64,000 bases of DNA from Kitasatospora gansuensis (GCF_014203705.1 NZ_JACHJR010000001.1:8060001-8124000), one strand, 5' to 3'. Positions 44,603 through 53,285 are shown, counted from the stretch's first letter. Translations and numbers: made by a program. The notes: generated by a model from the sequence alone, not told the origin.

Positions 44603-44714
44603 GAGGTGTTCCTCCATCAGATGTGGTGGTGCGTGGATGTGCGGATCGGGACGTGCGGGCCCCAGGCGGGCGGCCCACGGGCGGACGGTGTTGCCGGGGA
44701 GTGCCGACGGACGG

Positions 44715-45821
44715 TCATCGGCGGCTCTGCGCGGCGGTTGTGGCCGGGGTCGTGCAGTGCGTGGCCGGTGCCGAGCCCGGGCCCAGCACCAGCAGGCAGC
44801 CCGGCGAGACGTACTGGGCGTCGGTCGCACCGGGGTACCGGCCGAGCTCGGCGCCGGCGGTGTCCAGCACCAGCACCCCGGCGTCGGTCGGCAGCGCGAC
44901 GGCCGTGCCGGCCGGGTCGAGTTCGGCGGCGTGGATTCCGGCGGTGGTCCGGGTCCACCGGAGCCGAGCTGTGGCGTCCCACAGTTCGGTGACGGTCTGC
45001 TCGCCCTCGCCCTCGCCCTCGCCGCCGGTGAACCGCTGCACGAGCAGCTGGTCGCCCGCCGCCGCGCAGTGCCCCACCTCGCCCACCGGTACGGTGAGTT
45101 CGCCGCCGCCCGCCGCGCTGCTCCGGCGTACGTCGGTCGGCCCGTACCGGACCGCCTGGTCGCCGGAGGGGGTGAGGCAGGCGCCGCGGATCCCGCCGGT
45201 GGCGGCCTCCGAGACCTCCCACCGCTCGGCCGTACGACGGACCGTCAGTTCGCTCGACCGATCGGGCCCGGCCGAGAGGACGAGCAGTCCGTGCCGGCGG
45301 TCCGCCGCCCGGTACAGGTGCGGATCACCGCCGTCCACCACCCGGACCTCGACGCTCCCGGGGGCCCGGGCCTCGATCCGGGTCCGGCCCGTACCGGTGT
45401 CCGAGGCCGTCAGGAGGTGCTCGGGGTCGCCGGCCCAGAGCACCACCCCGCCGACCGAGGGGTCGGCCGCGGACCGGTCGCCGACCTGCCAGACGGCCGG
45501 GGCCGCGGCGGTCCCCGGGCTCGCGCCGGAGCCCACGGCATCGGGGCAGGCGGCCAGGCAGGAGACGTACAGGCGGTCGGCCAACTCCCGGTTGCGCCAG
45601 CGGATTTCGCCGTCCGCGCCGTAACCGACCACCTCACCCGCTCCCTCATCGAGCACCAGCGAGCCGTGTTCGTCGGCGTCCAGCACGACCGGGCGCGGGC
45701 CGGCTGCCGGGGCCGGGCCGCCCTCGCCCGGCGGCCGGGACAGGGCGAGCGCCGTACCGGCGGCGAGGACCGTGGCGACCGTCAGCAGCAGGACTGCCGA
45801 CCGTCGTCCGGGCGGTTTCAT
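44715..45821 (-). CDS. Membrane-anchored beta-propeller-like protein
   Basis: 368 residues: one N-terminal membrane helix (RRSAVLLLTVATVLAAGTALAL) and an external domain made of about seven repeated beta strands (VVLDADEHGSLVLDEGAGEVV, VLWAGDPEHLLTASDT, HGLLVLSAGPDRSSE, TELWDATARLRW, GVLVLDTAGAELGRY), i.e. a propeller of PQQ/WD type. Four cysteines lie in loops. It may bind partners at the cell surface. Gene order: secreted protein (45862-46302), this gene, secreted protein (44111-44602), lipoprotein, ABC pair. Confidence 0.7.
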   Translation of the reverse strand: MKPPGRRSAVLLLTVATVLAAGTALALSRPPGEGGPAPAAGPRPVVLDADEHGSLVLDEGAGEVVGYGADGEIRWRNRELADRLYVSCLAACPDAVGSGASPGTAAAPAVWQVGDRSAADPSVGGVVLWAGDPEHLLTASDTGTGRTRIEARAPGSVEVRVVDGGDPHLYRAADRRHGLLVLSAGPDRSSELTVRRTAERWEVSEAATGGIRGACLTPSGDQAVRYGPTDVRRSSAAGGGELTVPVGEVGHCAAAGDQLLVQRFTGGEGEGEGEQTVTELWDATARLRWTRTTAGIHAAELDPAGTAVALPTDAGVLVLDTAGAELGRYPGATDAQYVSPGCLLVLGPGSAPATHCTTPATTAAQSRR

Positions 45822-45861
45822 CGGAGCACTCCTTTCCGGTGCCGGGACGCGGTGCGTCGGC

Positions 45862-46302
45862 CTACCAGCCGAGGCGGGCGACCGCCGTGCAACTGGCCGA
45901 CGACCTTCCCGGGACGGGGAAGGTGCCCTTCGACTGCACGGTCGGCCGCTGGGCGAGCGGGACGGAACGGGCCGGTACGTGCACGCGGTAGACCCCGTAG
46001 CTGGGGACGTGGGCGGCGGACCAGGACCAGAGCGTGGTGCCGCTGCCGGTGCGCTCGGCGAAGGACACCGAGTTGTTGGTGCCGGCCCGGCCGGAGATCC
46101 AGTAGGTCAGCGGACCGCCGATGGTGACCTGTCCGTGCGACGGCACCGCGTAGGTCCATTTGCTGTGCAGCACGGAGCCGGCGACGGCGCAGTCGACCGG
46201 TTTCTCGGCCGCCTGGGCCGTGGCCGGTACCGCGATCAGTACCCCCACCGTCGCGGCGGCTGTCGCCGCGACAGCGGCGAGCCGGTGCATGCGTGTCCTC
46301 AT
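45862..46302 (-). CDS. Small secreted protein of unknown function
   Basis: 146 residues from the ATG at 46302, preceded by GAGGAGGA. Signal peptide MHRLAAVAATAAATVGVLIAV with cleavage around ATAQA, then about 115 residues with two cysteines (DCAVAG and SSASCTAVA) and many beta-type residues (TYWISGRAGTNNSVSFAE), suggesting a small beta-sandwich. It is the first gene of the minus-strand run leading to the ABC genes and lies divergent from the DUF2690 regulator. Confidence 0.65.
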   Translation of the reverse strand: MRTRMHRLAAVAATAAATVGVLIAVPATAQAAEKPVDCAVAGSVLHSKWTYAVPSHGQVTIGGPLTYWISGRAGTNNSVSFAERTGSGTTLWSWSAAHVPSYGVYRVHVPARSVPLAQRPTVQSKGTFPVPGRSSASCTAVARLGW

Positions 46303-46514
46303 CGCGTCCTCCTCGTGGTTGCGTCCCGTCCGCTGCGGACGGGATCACCGGCGGCCCCAATCCGTCCGGGGCGGCCTCGATGTGACCAAGCGTCAGCTCG
46401 GCGCGGCAGGGTTGGGTAGAGTCGAACGGACAAGCGGGACGGGGCGGGACGGGCACTGCCCTGACCTGCGGGGACGCCCGTCCCAGCGGGACGCGAGCGG
46501 GACGGAGAACGTCC

Positions 46515-47387
46515 ATGGGACAGTGGCAGGCGCTGCCGCCGGGCACCACACCCGAACTGCGCCACCTGGTGCTGCGGTTGCGCGACCTCAAGGACCGCAG
46601 CGGCCTCGGCCTGGCGGCGCTCGCGACCAAGACCGCATGCAGCAAGTCGGCATGGAGCCGCTACCTCAACGGGCAGGCCTTTCCGCCGCGCGAGGTGGTC
46701 GCGGCGCTCGGCGCCGTGGTCGGAGCCGAGCGGGAGCGGCTGATCGCCGCCTGGGAGTTGGCGGACCGGGCGCGGAGCGAAGCGGCGCCGCCCGCCGTCG
46801 GGACGGCGACCGTGGAACCCGCGCCGGCGCCGGCAGGGCGGGACGCGGGGGAGAGTGCGGCGCTCCCGGCCGGGGACTCGGCGGCGGGGCGGTCGGGTCG
46901 GGGCCTTGTGGTCGGGGCGGTGTTGGCGGTGGTCGGAGCGGTGTTCGCCGGGGTCGCGTTGGCCGGTGTCCTGAACGGCCCGGGAGCGTCGGAGGCCCGG
47001 GACGGCGTCCCGCAGGCCGCGTCGGCCGAGGGCGGGACGGCCGGGCCGTGCCACGCCGAGTCCTGCGCGGGGCGGGACCCGGTGGCGAGCGGATGCGATC
47101 TGGACGCGGTCACCACCGGCGCGGCCCAGGTGGCCGCGGCCCGGGTGGTGCTCCGCTTCAGCGCCTCCTGCCAGTCCGAGTGGGGCGAACTGACGAGCGC
47201 CGCGCTGTACGACCGGATCACCGTCACCGACGCGCAGGGCCGGACCGCCGACGCCAAGGTCCGGTCCGGAGCGGCCGTGGCCACGCCGATGCTCGCCGCC
47301 ACGACCGGGCAGCACGCCGTCGCCTGCGGACACCTGTCGGCCAGTCACGGCGCGGAGGGCTGCACCTCCGCACCGACGGTTCACTGA
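46515..47387 (+). CDS. XRE-type HTH membrane protein with DUF2690 domain
   Basis: 290 residues. Residues 15-75 are a helix-turn-helix (LAALATKTACSKSAWSRYLNG), a low-complexity linker leads to a membrane helix (GLVVGAVLAVVGAVFAGVALA, about 131-151) and an external DUF2690 domain with CHAESCAGRDPVASGCDLDAV and two further cysteines (ASCQSEW, VACGHL). The combination is common in Streptomyces and suggests a membrane-bound regulator sensing the outside. It is divergent from the secreted-protein run starting at 46302, separated by 212 bp. Confidence 0.88.
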   Translation: MGQWQALPPGTTPELRHLVLRLRDLKDRSGLGLAALATKTACSKSAWSRYLNGQAFPPREVVAALGAVVGAERERLIAAWELADRARSEAAPPAVGTATVEPAPAPAGRDAGESAALPAGDSAAGRSGRGLVVGAVLAVVGAVFAGVALAGVLNGPGASEARDGVPQAASAEGGTAGPCHAESCAGRDPVASGCDLDAVTTGAAQVAAARVVLRFSASCQSEWGELTSAALYDRITVTDAQGRTADAKVRSGAAVATPMLAATTGQHAVACGHLSASHGAEGCTSAPTVH

Positions 47388-47404
47388 CGGACCGACAGCG
47401 GCGG

Positions 47405-48085
47405 CTACTGCTTCAGCACCTTGGTCCAGGTGACGGTCTTGCCGAAGACGTAGAGCGTGGTGGCGATGCCGATGGTGCCGGCCAGCAGGAGGACGGGGCC
47501 CCAGTTCGAGGGGTTGTAGCCGCAGAACGTCCGGAGCGGAGTGCCCGGCAGGGAGAGCGCCCAGATCAGGAACGCCACCGATCCGGCGAGCACCTCCACC
47601 CAGGGAAACATGAACGGGATGGCCGGGGTGGCCTCCACCTGCTTGCGGTAGCTCAGCCCGATGGTCAGCGCGACGGTGGCCAGGAAGAGCCCGAGCAGCC
47701 ACCACCACCGGGCCGAGAAGTCGGCCTGGCAGGCGAGCCCGCCGGCCGGTGCCTTGGCCTCGCCCAGCGCGGTGTCGACCGCCACGTACAGGGCCAGCGT
47801 CTCGGTCGGCACGAAGCTCACCAGCTGGGTCAGCGCACTGGGGCCCACGCTGGACGGAGCCTCGGCCGCAGCGGCCGCTGCTGCGGCGGCTTCGGTGCCC
47901 GCGGCGACGGCTGCCTCCGTGCCCGCCGCGACCGCGGCTTCCTTGTCCTTGCCGGCCTTGGACGCGTCCACGGCGGCGGCCGCCGCCGTCTCGACCGCCG
48001 AGGAGAGGCCGGGCACCGCCTCTGGTGTGGTCGGGGTGGGCGCCAGTCGGAGGGCGCTGGACTCTGCGAGGGAGGAAACACTCAT
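47405..48085 (-). CDS. Membrane protein with alanine-rich N-terminal coiled region
   Basis: 226 residues. The first 85 are extremely Ala/Glu/Lys/Val-rich with a repeated VAAGTEAAVAAGTEAA unit, probably a helical or disordered segment. Four hydrophobic segments follow (LVSFVPTETLALYVAVDTA; WWWLLGLFLATVALTIGLSY; VLAGSVAFLIWALSLPG; WGPVLLLAGTIGIATTLYVFG). No known family. It converges with the DUF2690 regulator with 17 bp between stops. Confidence 0.7.
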   Translation of the reverse strand: MSVSSLAESSALRLAPTPTTPEAVPGLSSAVETAAAAAVDASKAGKDKEAAVAAGTEAAVAAGTEAAAAAAAAAEAPSSVGPSALTQLVSFVPTETLALYVAVDTALGEAKAPAGGLACQADFSARWWWLLGLFLATVALTIGLSYRKQVEATPAIPFMFPWVEVLAGSVAFLIWALSLPGTPLRTFCGYNPSNWGPVLLLAGTIGIATTLYVFGKTVTWTKVLKQ

Positions 48086-48341
48086 GTCCGGCTCCAGTGA
48101 GTCGTGCTCGACGGCGCGGACTTCCAGGCTGGGCCGACGGGCCGTCAGTTCCCGGGCGGCGGGGCCGCAGGGTCACCCGGACGGCCGCGGATCCTGGCAG
48201 GCGGGTTCCTCGCGTGGAGAACCGGAGCCGAACCGTGACCTCCGGGCGCGACCTTTTCGGCCCGATGGAGCGTGTAAAGATCTGAGAGGTCGATCATGAG
48301 TGGATCGGTCTGCCGGGTGGAGTGTTGGGGGAGTGGCGAAA

Positions 48342-49559
48342 GTGAAGTCGATGCGCAGGGGCCTCGCGGTGGGGGCGCTCGGTGGCGCGCTGGTGCTGAT
48401 GGCCACGGCCACGGGGTGCAGCGAGGGCAAGAGTGCGGCCGCGCCCGCCGCGGGCAACGCCGCGGCGGCCCTGCCGAGCGCCCCGCCGGCCAAGCCGACC
48501 GGGTCGGCCGCCGTGGTCTCGATCGAGCCGGCCAACGGCGCCAAGGACGTCAAGCCGGCCGGTGCGCTGAAGGTGTCGGCGACGGGCGGCAAGCTGACCA
48601 CCGTCAAGGTGACCGGCCAGGACGGCAAGGAGGTGCCCGGCGCGGTCACCGCGGACGGCCTCGGCTGGGCCCCGACGGCCGGCCACCTGGAGGTCTCCTC
48701 GACCTACACGGTGAGCGCCCGGGCCGCCGACGCCTCGGGCGTGACCGCCACGGCGGAGAGCAGCTTCAGCACGCTCACCCCGACCAAGGACGCGGGCACG
48801 AGCGACAACATCAACGACGGCCAGTCCTACGGCGTCGGGATGATCGTCTCGGTGAGCTTCGACAAGGCGGTCAAGGAGAAGGACGCGGTCCTCAAGGGCA
48901 TCACCGTCGAAGCCTCGGACGGCACCGTGGTCAAGGGCCACTGGTTCGGCGACAACCGGCTGGACTTCCGGCCGGAGAAGTACTGGACCCCGGGCACCAA
49001 GGTGACCGTCCACCGCCGCCTGAAGAGCGTCGAGACCGCACCCGGCGTGTACGGCGGGGCCGACAAGGACGAGCCGTTCACCATCGGCCGCTCCCAGATA
49101 TCCACCGTGGACCTGAACTCGCACCGGATGACCGTGGAACGGGACGGCCAGGTCACCGACACCGTCCCGATCACCGGCGGCAAGTCGGGCTTCGACACCT
49201 GGGGCGGCGTCATGGTCGCCGAGGCGATGGAGGGCACCACCCGGATGACCTCGAACGGCGTCACCCGCGCGGGCTCCGGCGACGAGTACGACCTGGTGGT
49301 CCCGCACGCGATCCGGCTCACCGACTCCGGCACCTACGTGCACGGCAACTACTGGAGCGGCTCGATCGGTTCGGCCAACGGCAGCCACGGCTGCATAGGC
49401 GTCCAGGACGTCGAGGGCGGCAGCGACGGCTCGCGGGCCGGCAAGTTCTACAACTCGACGATCGTCGGCGACGTGGTCAAGGTGGTCAACTCCAAGGGCG
49501 ACACGGTCTCCCCGGAGAACGGCCTCAGCGGCTGGAACGTCCCGTGGGGTTCCTGGTAG
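48342..49559 (+). CDS. L,D-transpeptidase lipoprotein (LdtMt2-like)
   Basis: 405 residues from the GTG at 48342, chosen because GGGGGAG sits 8 bp upstream. A lipoprotein signal (LVLMATATGC) is followed by two Ig-like domains (about 50-155 and 155-260) and the YkuD catalytic domain with HGNYWSGSIGSANGSHGCIG, holding the catalytic His-Gly and SHGC cysteine. It makes 3-3 peptidoglycan cross-links outside the membrane. Ends LSGWNVPWGSW, as is usual in these enzymes. A terminator follows at 49575-49601. Confidence 0.9.
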   Translation: MKSMRRGLAVGALGGALVLMATATGCSEGKSAAAPAAGNAAAALPSAPPAKPTGSAAVVSIEPANGAKDVKPAGALKVSATGGKLTTVKVTGQDGKEVPGAVTADGLGWAPTAGHLEVSSTYTVSARAADASGVTATAESSFSTLTPTKDAGTSDNINDGQSYGVGMIVSVSFDKAVKEKDAVLKGITVEASDGTVVKGHWFGDNRLDFRPEKYWTPGTKVTVHRRLKSVETAPGVYGGADKDEPFTIGRSQISTVDLNSHRMTVERDGQVTDTVPITGGKSGFDTWGGVMVAEAMEGTTRMTSNGVTRAGSGDEYDLVVPHAIRLTDSGTYVHGNYWSGSIGSANGSHGCIGVQDVEGGSDGSRAGKFYNSTIVGDVVKVVNSKGDTVSPENGLSGWNVPWGSW

Positions 49560-49574
49560 CAGCTGTAGCTTTTA

Positions 49575-49601
49575 GGGCGGCCCCGCAGGTCGGGGCCGCC
49601 C
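49575..49601. terminator. Hairpin between the L,D-transpeptidase and deaminase genes
   Basis: GGGCGGCCCCG (49575-49585) pairs perfectly with CGGGGCCGCCC (49591-49601), loop of 5 bases, then GTTTCC. It lies between convergent stop codons at 49559 and 49625. Confidence 0.85.
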
Positions 49602-49624
49602 GTTTCCGCTGACCGGGTGTCAGC

Positions 49625-50536
49625 TCAGCGCTTCGCACCCGTGGTGTCGGGGGTGATCCCCAGCTGGGGCAACCACTGGCTGCAGTTGTCGCACGGGGTC
49701 CGCTTGACCCAGTACCGGCCCGAGCGTCCCTCGGCGTCCATCGCGCCGATCACCGCGCCGGTGACGTTGCCCGGTGCGCGGGTGAACGCGTGCCGGATCT
49801 GGTCCGCGGTGGTCAGGTTCCGGCTCCGGGCGTAGACGTCCAGCGCGTGCACCTCGGCGCAGCCGGAGACGGTCCACTTCTCCAGCCTGGTCACCAGCTC
49901 CTCGAGCAGGTCCTTGGTCGCGTCGGACACCGTGCGGCCGTCGTTGTCCCCCCGGTAGAGGACGCCGCCGATCACCAGGTAGGCCCGAACCGTCGGCTCG
50001 GTCCCGGCGGGCGCGGGCCGGCCGATCACCCGGCCCAACTGCTCGGTGAGCACCTGCTGATCGGTCGGCGGCACCTTCGGGGCGGGCGGCTTCGGCAGCA
50101 GGGCGGCCGCCTCGGCGTCCAGCACGGCGAGCTGGGTGGCCAGCCGCCAGCGCAGGTCCTCGAAGGCCTCGCGGACGTCGCTCTCGGCCTGCAGCCAGGC
50201 ACCCACGGCCGCACGCGCCTTCCGGCCCGGCAGCCGCTCGTGCCCCGTCGACACCCGGCGGATCTCCTGGACCAGCTTCTCCAGGCTCACCCGCAGGTAG
50301 TCCGGAGTGCTGTCCTCGTTCAGCGCCTTGTCGTACCGCAACTCGGTGACGGCCCGTTGGGCGATCCCCTCCACCAGCTCGAGGTCGGCCAGACTCTGAG
50401 CATCGTCGAGCACGGGCGCCGGCCCCCCGACCGGGCGCCGCAGGTAGATCTTGTGCAGCTCGGACAGGCCGGCGAGCACGGCCTTGACGTTCTTGGTGAT
50501 CAGGGCGGCCCTGTCGATCCTCGGCTCCTGGTACAT
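49625..50536 (-). CDS. YwqJ-like deaminase with helical N-terminal domain
   Basis: 303 residues from the ATG at 50536 (GGGGAGGACAC upstream). Residues 1-200 are helical. The C-terminal part (about 205-295) is deaminase-like: VSGCAEVHALDVYAR supplies Cys and Glu, and RTPCDNCSQWL the PCxxC pair, with YWVKR between. This C-A-E/PCxxC pattern matches YwqJ-type deaminases, which often serve as polymorphic toxin heads. Here it is fused to an unknown helical domain, without signal peptide or WXG leader and without a recognised immunity gene next to it, so a metabolic or RNA/DNA-editing role is also possible. Confidence 0.7.
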   Translation of the reverse strand: MYQEPRIDRAALITKNVKAVLAGLSELHKIYLRRPVGGPAPVLDDAQSLADLELVEGIAQRAVTELRYDKALNEDSTPDYLRVSLEKLVQEIRRVSTGHERLPGRKARAAVGAWLQAESDVREAFEDLRWRLATQLAVLDAEAAALLPKPPAPKVPPTDQQVLTEQLGRVIGRPAPAGTEPTVRAYLVIGGVLYRGDNDGRTVSDATKDLLEELVTRLEKWTVSGCAEVHALDVYARSRNLTTADQIRHAFTRAPGNVTGAVIGAMDAEGRSGRYWVKRTPCDNCSQWLPQLGITPDTTGAKR

Positions 50537-51067
50537 CTGTGTCCTCCCCTGGCGACTCCGAGCCAGCGACGATAGTCCGGCCGGCTGGCCCGCGAGGGGA
50601 GGGCCGCTCAACTCCGTGCTGTCAATCGGCCGTTGTGGCCAGGCGGCGGAGACAGTCGGCGACTGGCCGCCCCGTGGCGGATCAACCGGCCGCTGGAGCG
50701 GGAGAGTTCACCGGCCCATCGACATAAGGGCGGTCGCCGACAGCACAGTGGTAGCAGCGCGGCGCATCCACGCGCGCCACCGGTACCGGCCAGTTCGAGT
50801 CATCCGCCGAGGCTATCGCGCCGTCGCGCGCGGGGGCCCGGCCACCCAGGGCGAAGGTGCCGAGAAAAAGCTTTTCTTGATCATCTTCGGGTGCCGATTC
50901 ACCGTTCGCCACTTTGCATTCTTCTCATTCATGGGTGGCATTAGTGCAGCAAATTCAGCGTCCAGCCAAGTTGGCCGAAACCCAGACGGGCCGTACGTGC
51001 ACAGGCCACCATGTCCGGAGCACGTGCCATGCAAGATCATGCAAGCGATGTGCCAGGAGGGACAGCG
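50537..51067 (+). other. 531-bp intergenic region, no confident gene
   Basis: No frame with a good start or domain. A relatively AT-rich patch (about 50860-50960, including GAAAAAGCTTTTC around 50872) breaks the high-GC composition and probably holds the promoter for the 51068 gene. Confidence 0.5.
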
Positions 51068-51331
51068 ATGGCGCTACGGTTCGTGGGAATCGACCCCAAC
51101 ACGGGCAAGGATCAGAGTCCGACCGTCTGGGTGGACGAAGACCAGGGCGATGTGATCGTGCAGACGTACTTGGCCGACCAGGAGTTGATCGACCAGGTCC
51201 TGGCCGCCGGGCACGGGCCCGACCACGACAACAACATCCCCGCCCACGAGGCGGTGTTCCGTATCCCGGCCCACATGTGGCCGATTCTCAGGAAGGCGTG
51301 CGATGCCGCAGAGCGTGCCCAGCTTCTATGA
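51068..51331 (+). CDS. Small conserved hypothetical protein upstream of DUF6879
   Basis: 87 residues from an ATG at 51068 with AGGAGG 7 bp upstream. The sequence (MALRFVGIDPNTGKDQSPTV, then FRIPAHMWPILRKACDAAER) has a beta-rich front and a helical end. Small proteins of this kind precede DUF6879 and HTH genes in many actinomycetes. Its 3' end overlaps the DUF6879 gene by 29 bp. Function unknown. Confidence 0.75.
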   Translation: MALRFVGIDPNTGKDQSPTVWVDEDQGDVIVQTYLADQELIDQVLAAGHGPDHDNNIPAHEAVFRIPAHMWPILRKACDAAERAQLL

Positions 51332-51827
51332 ACTGTTGGGTGCTGCCCAGCACTCGGCAGTCCACCTGGAGATGCGGGATCAGTACGGCATCATGGAGGA
51401 GTCGGAGGAGATCGTCCGGTGGCGACGTGGTGAGGCAGTCGATGTCGACCCTTACTCGGAGTACTGGAGCGACTGGACCGAGGCCATCCAGGGGGCTGTC
51501 GCGCGCGGTGTCACCGTTCGGCGGGCCCGGATCATCTCCGAGCCGGTCTCGGAGTACATCCGCTACGAGCACCACATCACTCAGGTGAACGTTGCGGCCG
51601 GTGAGTTGGTGCGCTGGCTGCCGCGAAGCCAGGCGTCGGACATCCCGCTTCCCGGTAACGATTTCTGGCTGTTCGACGGGAAGCTCGTGCGCTTCAACCT
51701 CTTCGACGGCAACGGCGCCGGCCTCGGCCCGCAGCACACCGAGGAGCCCGCGGTAGTCCAGCTCTGCACAACTGCCTTCGAGTCCGTGTGGGCTCGGGGC
51801 ATCGACCACGAGAAGTACTCCGTCTGA
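51303..51827 (+). CDS. DUF6879-family protein
   Basis: 174 residues. Typical family elements: FYELLGAAQHSAVHLEMRD, VARGVTVRRARIISEPVSEYI, LVRWLPRSQASDIPLPG, and NDFWLFDGKLVRFNLFDGNG. DUF6879 proteins pair with an upstream short protein and a Scr1/DUF5753 HTH regulator in actinomycetes, in clusters seen as toxin-antitoxin-like or regulatory modules. The gene overlaps the previous one by 29 bp and precedes the HTH gene by 22 bp, which supports one transcription unit. Confidence 0.85.
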   Translation: MPQSVPSFYELLGAAQHSAVHLEMRDQYGIMEESEEIVRWRRGEAVDVDPYSEYWSDWTEAIQGAVARGVTVRRARIISEPVSEYIRYEHHITQVNVAAGELVRWLPRSQASDIPLPGNDFWLFDGKLVRFNLFDGNGAGLGPQHTEEPAVVQLCTTAFESVWARGIDHEKYSV

Positions 51828-51849
51828 TCGACTGACGGACCACCAGGCC

Positions 51850-52698
51850 ATGCCCCTTTCACCATCGTCCAGTGCCCAGAGCGCCCGCGAAGCCGTTGCA
51901 ACCCGGCTCAAGGAGGTGCAGAAAGATGCTGATCTGACGGGGCATGGCCTGGCGCTGCGCTTGGGCTGGAGCGAGTCCAAGGTCTCCCGGATCGCCAATG
52001 CCCGGACCCCACCCTCCGACGCGGACATCCGCGCGTGGTGCGACGCCTGCGGAGTCCCTGAGCAGGCGGCTGACATCGTCGCCGCCAACCGCCAGGCCGG
52101 CGAGATGTACGTGGAGTGGAAGCGCCTTCACCGCTCCGGGATGAAGCACGCTCAGGAGTCAGTCCTCCCCGTGATCAAGGGCAGCCGGCACATCGGGGTG
52201 TACTGCTCGAACGTGACTCCGGGGATGCTGCAACGGCACGCGTACGCCCATGCGCTCATGTCCACGATTACCGAGTTCCAGCAGACTCCGGACGACGTTG
52301 ACGATGCCGTGGAGAGCCGCCTCAAGCGCAGCCGCTATCTGTTCGAGGGGACTCGCACCTTCGCCTTCGTGCTGGAGGAGACCGTCCTCCGGTACCGCGT
52401 CGGCGATCGGGCTGCGATGGAGGATCAACTCCAGTACCTCCTTGAGGTGATTGGCGCAGCCCGCGTCAGCTTCGGGATCATCCCCTTCGGGGCGCAGCGC
52501 AAGATGTGGCCTCTCGAAGCCTTCTCCCTCTTCGATGACCGGCAGGTCAATGCCGAGCTGCTGTCCGCCGCCGTCACCATCACGGCGCCGGGCGAGATCG
52601 CTGCTTACCTCAAGGCGTTCAAGATCCTGTCGTCCATGGCCGTCTACGGGGCGCAGGCCAAAGCCCTGATCCGGGCTGCGCTGTCCTCGCTCGAATGA
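51850..52698 (+). CDS. HTH regulator with DUF5753 domain (Scr1 family)
   Basis: 282 residues. The N-terminal XRE helix-turn-helix (LALRLGWSESKVSRIANART) is followed by the DUF5753/Scr1 domain: YCSNVTPGMLQRHAYAHALM, FVLEETVLRYRVGD, and HLQYLLEVIGAARVSFGIIPF. Scr1-type proteins regulate Streptomyces development and are named antitoxin-like. It follows the DUF6879 gene, completing the usual three-gene set. Confidence 0.87.
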   Translation: MPLSPSSSAQSAREAVATRLKEVQKDADLTGHGLALRLGWSESKVSRIANARTPPSDADIRAWCDACGVPEQAADIVAANRQAGEMYVEWKRLHRSGMKHAQESVLPVIKGSRHIGVYCSNVTPGMLQRHAYAHALMSTITEFQQTPDDVDDAVESRLKRSRYLFEGTRTFAFVLEETVLRYRVGDRAAMEDQLQYLLEVIGAARVSFGIIPFGAQRKMWPLEAFSLFDDRQVNAELLSAAVTITAPGEIAAYLKAFKILSSMAVYGAQAKALIRAALSSLE

Positions 52699-52789
52699 AC
52701 CTGTGCAAGACCGTGCAAGATTGTGGAGCGTGACTTACCGCTACTCCTAACGTCTGTGCTGTCACCAAACGCCCAGCGACGGAGGCCCG

Positions 52790-53152
52790 ATGACCCGCGC
52801 CACCCTCCCCCGGCCCATGGCTCCTGCGGTTCCGATCGTCTTCCGGGAACCCATCCCCGAGGCCGACCCCGCAGCGTGGCGGCCGGCCGTGGGCGCGCTC
52901 ATGTCGGATCTTCGAGGCCCGACGCCGTACCGCACGCCGCTCCAGGTGCTCGAAGTTGGGCACTACGCCTGCACGTTGGTGATGTGGTCCGGCGTCAGCA
53001 GCCGCCGAATCACCCGACTGTACGTGGAGCTCGAACCGTACGGATACGGCGACAGGGAGCTGTTCGGCTACCCCGCCGAGGAGGAGAGCGACGATGCCGA
53101 CCACCGCGGACAGCTCACGGATCTCGATCAAGGTGTACAGCGTGCGGCCTGA
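52790..53152 (+). CDS. Conserved hypothetical protein in the Scr1 cluster
   Basis: 120 residues from an ATG with GGAGGCCCG upstream. A basic/proline-rich start leads to WRPAVGALMSDLRG, LQVLEVGHYACTLVMWSGV and TRLYVELEPYGYGDRELF, beta-strand rich and without catalytic motifs. No known family. It overlaps the next small gene by 59 bp in another frame, which, with the close spacing, argues for cotranscription. Confidence 0.65.
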   Translation: MTRATLPRPMAPAVPIVFREPIPEADPAAWRPAVGALMSDLRGPTPYRTPLQVLEVGHYACTLVMWSGVSSRRITRLYVELEPYGYGDRELFGYPAEEESDDADHRGQLTDLDQGVQRAA

Positions 53153-53285
53153 CGGTCCGCCGATCGTCCGCTCCAACCGGCAGTTCTTCGAGGACGGCTA
53201 CTCGCTCAGTGGCATGAAGGAGTACCCGCCGTGCGAGTGCCCGCAAGCCCCGGCCTGCCGCCCCGTGCAGAACAACGTCCACTAG
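53094..53285 (+). CDS. Small Cys-containing protein, 3' end cut by the IS982 element
   Basis: 63 residues from an ATG at 53094 with GAGGAGAG upstream. RISIKVYSVRPDGPPIVRSN, then KEYPPCECPQAPACRPVQNN: a compact protein with three cysteines that could hold a metal. The stop codon TAG (53283-53285) lies inside the left inverted repeat of the IS982-type element at 53278, so the original gene may have been longer. Excising the element in silico continues the frame for about 24 codons. Confidence 0.55.
   Translation: MPTTADSSRISIKVYSVRPDGPPIVRSNRQFFEDGYSLSGMKEYPPCECPQAPACRPVQNNVH

Noticed and set aside
47880..47950. Repetitive GCGGC-rich DNA that might be a tandem repeat locus
   Set aside because: It is explained by the alanine-rich coding region (repeated AAGTEA unit) of the membrane protein at 47405-48085.
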